DNA of 14,796 nucleotides. Source: Allobrachymonas sp. (GTDB lineage: Bacteria > Pseudomonadota > Gammaproteobacteria > Burkholderiales > Burkholderiaceae_C). The DNA lies in assembly GCA_017996515.1 (NCBI GenBank), contig JAGOGU010000020.1:1-14796 (forward strand), given 5' to 3'. Below, one piece after another: positions 14,339-14,796 of the stretch. Position 1 is the first letter of the stretch. Every line of letters begins with the position of its first letter. The notes under the pieces are model-generated. The model saw nothing but the letters and a program-made list of their open reading frames with translations. It was not told where the DNA came from and did not search any database. The position numbers and the translations under genes are program-made.

Positions 14339-14796
14339 ACAGATTCTGCATGGCTTGCCGCACCGCTGCCAATTGGCGGCGCGAAACCGGCAGCAAATTG
14401 CTCGCCCCTTCCAGTTGCAGCAACCAGCCTTCGCTGCCATCGGCCTGCACGCAATGCTTAAGCTGCCGCAGCAACTGGCGCTGCACCAAGGTGCTGCGGT
14501 GAGTGCGCACAAAAACATGCGGGTATTTTTCTTCAAGCTGGCTCAGGCTGCCATCCCACACCCACTCGCGCCCCAGGCGCGTGTGCAGGATGACGTATTT
14601 CTGTTCAGCCCGGGCGTACAGAATATCGCTCAGCGGCAGCCGTTGGCTCAGTCCACGCTCTTGAATCAGCAGGGCCTCTGTCGCAGCGCCCGCCGCCCCT
14701 GCCGAATGGCTTGCCGCATGCGGCACGGGCGGCTGCCCTACCGGTTGCATCGTTAGCGGCGCGGTTGCTGCATCCCCCTGCGGCACAGCCCATGCC
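14337..14796 (-). CDS. LytTR-family DNA-binding response regulator (5' end off the right edge)
   Basis: The visible 152 residues are the C-terminal half of a LytR/AlgR-type response regulator. The frame stays open to the window edge, so the receiver domain should lie outside. An Ala/Pro-rich linker (about 35 residues) leads into a LytTR domain. Its motifs include LPLSDILYARAEQKYVILHT, then FVRTHRSTLV, and a terminal LLPVSRRQ strand-helix. LytTR domains bind direct repeats upstream of target genes, often for surface or virulence functions. The TAA stop sits in the T-run of the hslO terminator. A GTG at 14786 could in principle start a receiver-less protein, but the linker-like sequence around it makes this unlikely. 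Partner kinase and targets are not visible. Confidence 0.88.
   Translation of the reverse strand, partial: AWAVPQGDAATAPLTMQPVGQPPVPHAASHSAGAAGAATEALLIQERGLSQRLPLSDILYARAEQKYVILHTRLGREWVWDGSLSQLEEKYPHVFVRTHRSTLVQRQLLRQLKHCVQADGSEGWLLQLEGASNLLPVSRRQLAAVRQAMQNL

Noticed and set aside
1..14796. CRISPR array, tRNA, rRNA, IS element or prophage
   Set aside because: I found no spaced direct repeats, cloverleaf-like sequence, transposase motifs or phage genes on either strand.

Overview
The window looks like chromosomal DNA from a Gram-negative betaproteobacterium, most likely of the order Burkholderiales. This is inferred from LPS-transport genes, a sigma-54 gene with a standard RpoN box, the order argS - SPOR protein - dsbA, and moderately high GC. 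The genus cannot be fixed from the sequence. Nothing looks recently mobile: I saw no IS element, phage gene, CRISPR array, tRNA or rRNA.

Left part, minus strand (1-3.1 kb). A YnbC-like fusion of an alpha/beta hydrolase and a SAM methyltransferase runs off the left edge. Directly upstream of it is a YnbA-like CDP-alcohol phosphatidyltransferase. Together they form a two-gene piece of a membrane-lipid module whose product is unknown. Upstream lies a 423-bp gap with a terminator and candidate operator sites, followed by a small glycine-rich RRM RNA-binding protein.

Middle (3.1-9.8 kb). A large ScsB/DsbD-type thiol reductase on the minus strand diverges from a creatininase-family amidohydrolase on the plus strand. 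The short region between them holds a perfect 14-bp palindrome. The plus strand continues with argS, a membrane-anchored SPOR-domain protein and a DsbA-like oxidoreductase whose N-terminus looks like a Tat lipoprotein signal. This run ends at a strong terminator.

Right part (9.8-14.8 kb). lptA, lptB and rpoN form a tight plus-strand operon for LPS transport and sigma-54. hslO (Hsp33) follows on its own, closed by a clear terminator. A LytTR-type response regulator, convergent on the minus strand, runs off the right edge.

Two themes stand out. One is periplasmic and cytoplasmic thiol-redox control (ScsB-like reductase, DsbA-like protein, Hsp33). The other is the envelope (LptA, LptB, SPOR protein, YnbA/YnbC lipid module). 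Most genes are housekeeping. The least understood part is the ynbA-ynbC pair. Several regulatory proposals, including possible leaderless transcripts, operators and an attenuator-like repeat cluster, are sequence-level inferences only.
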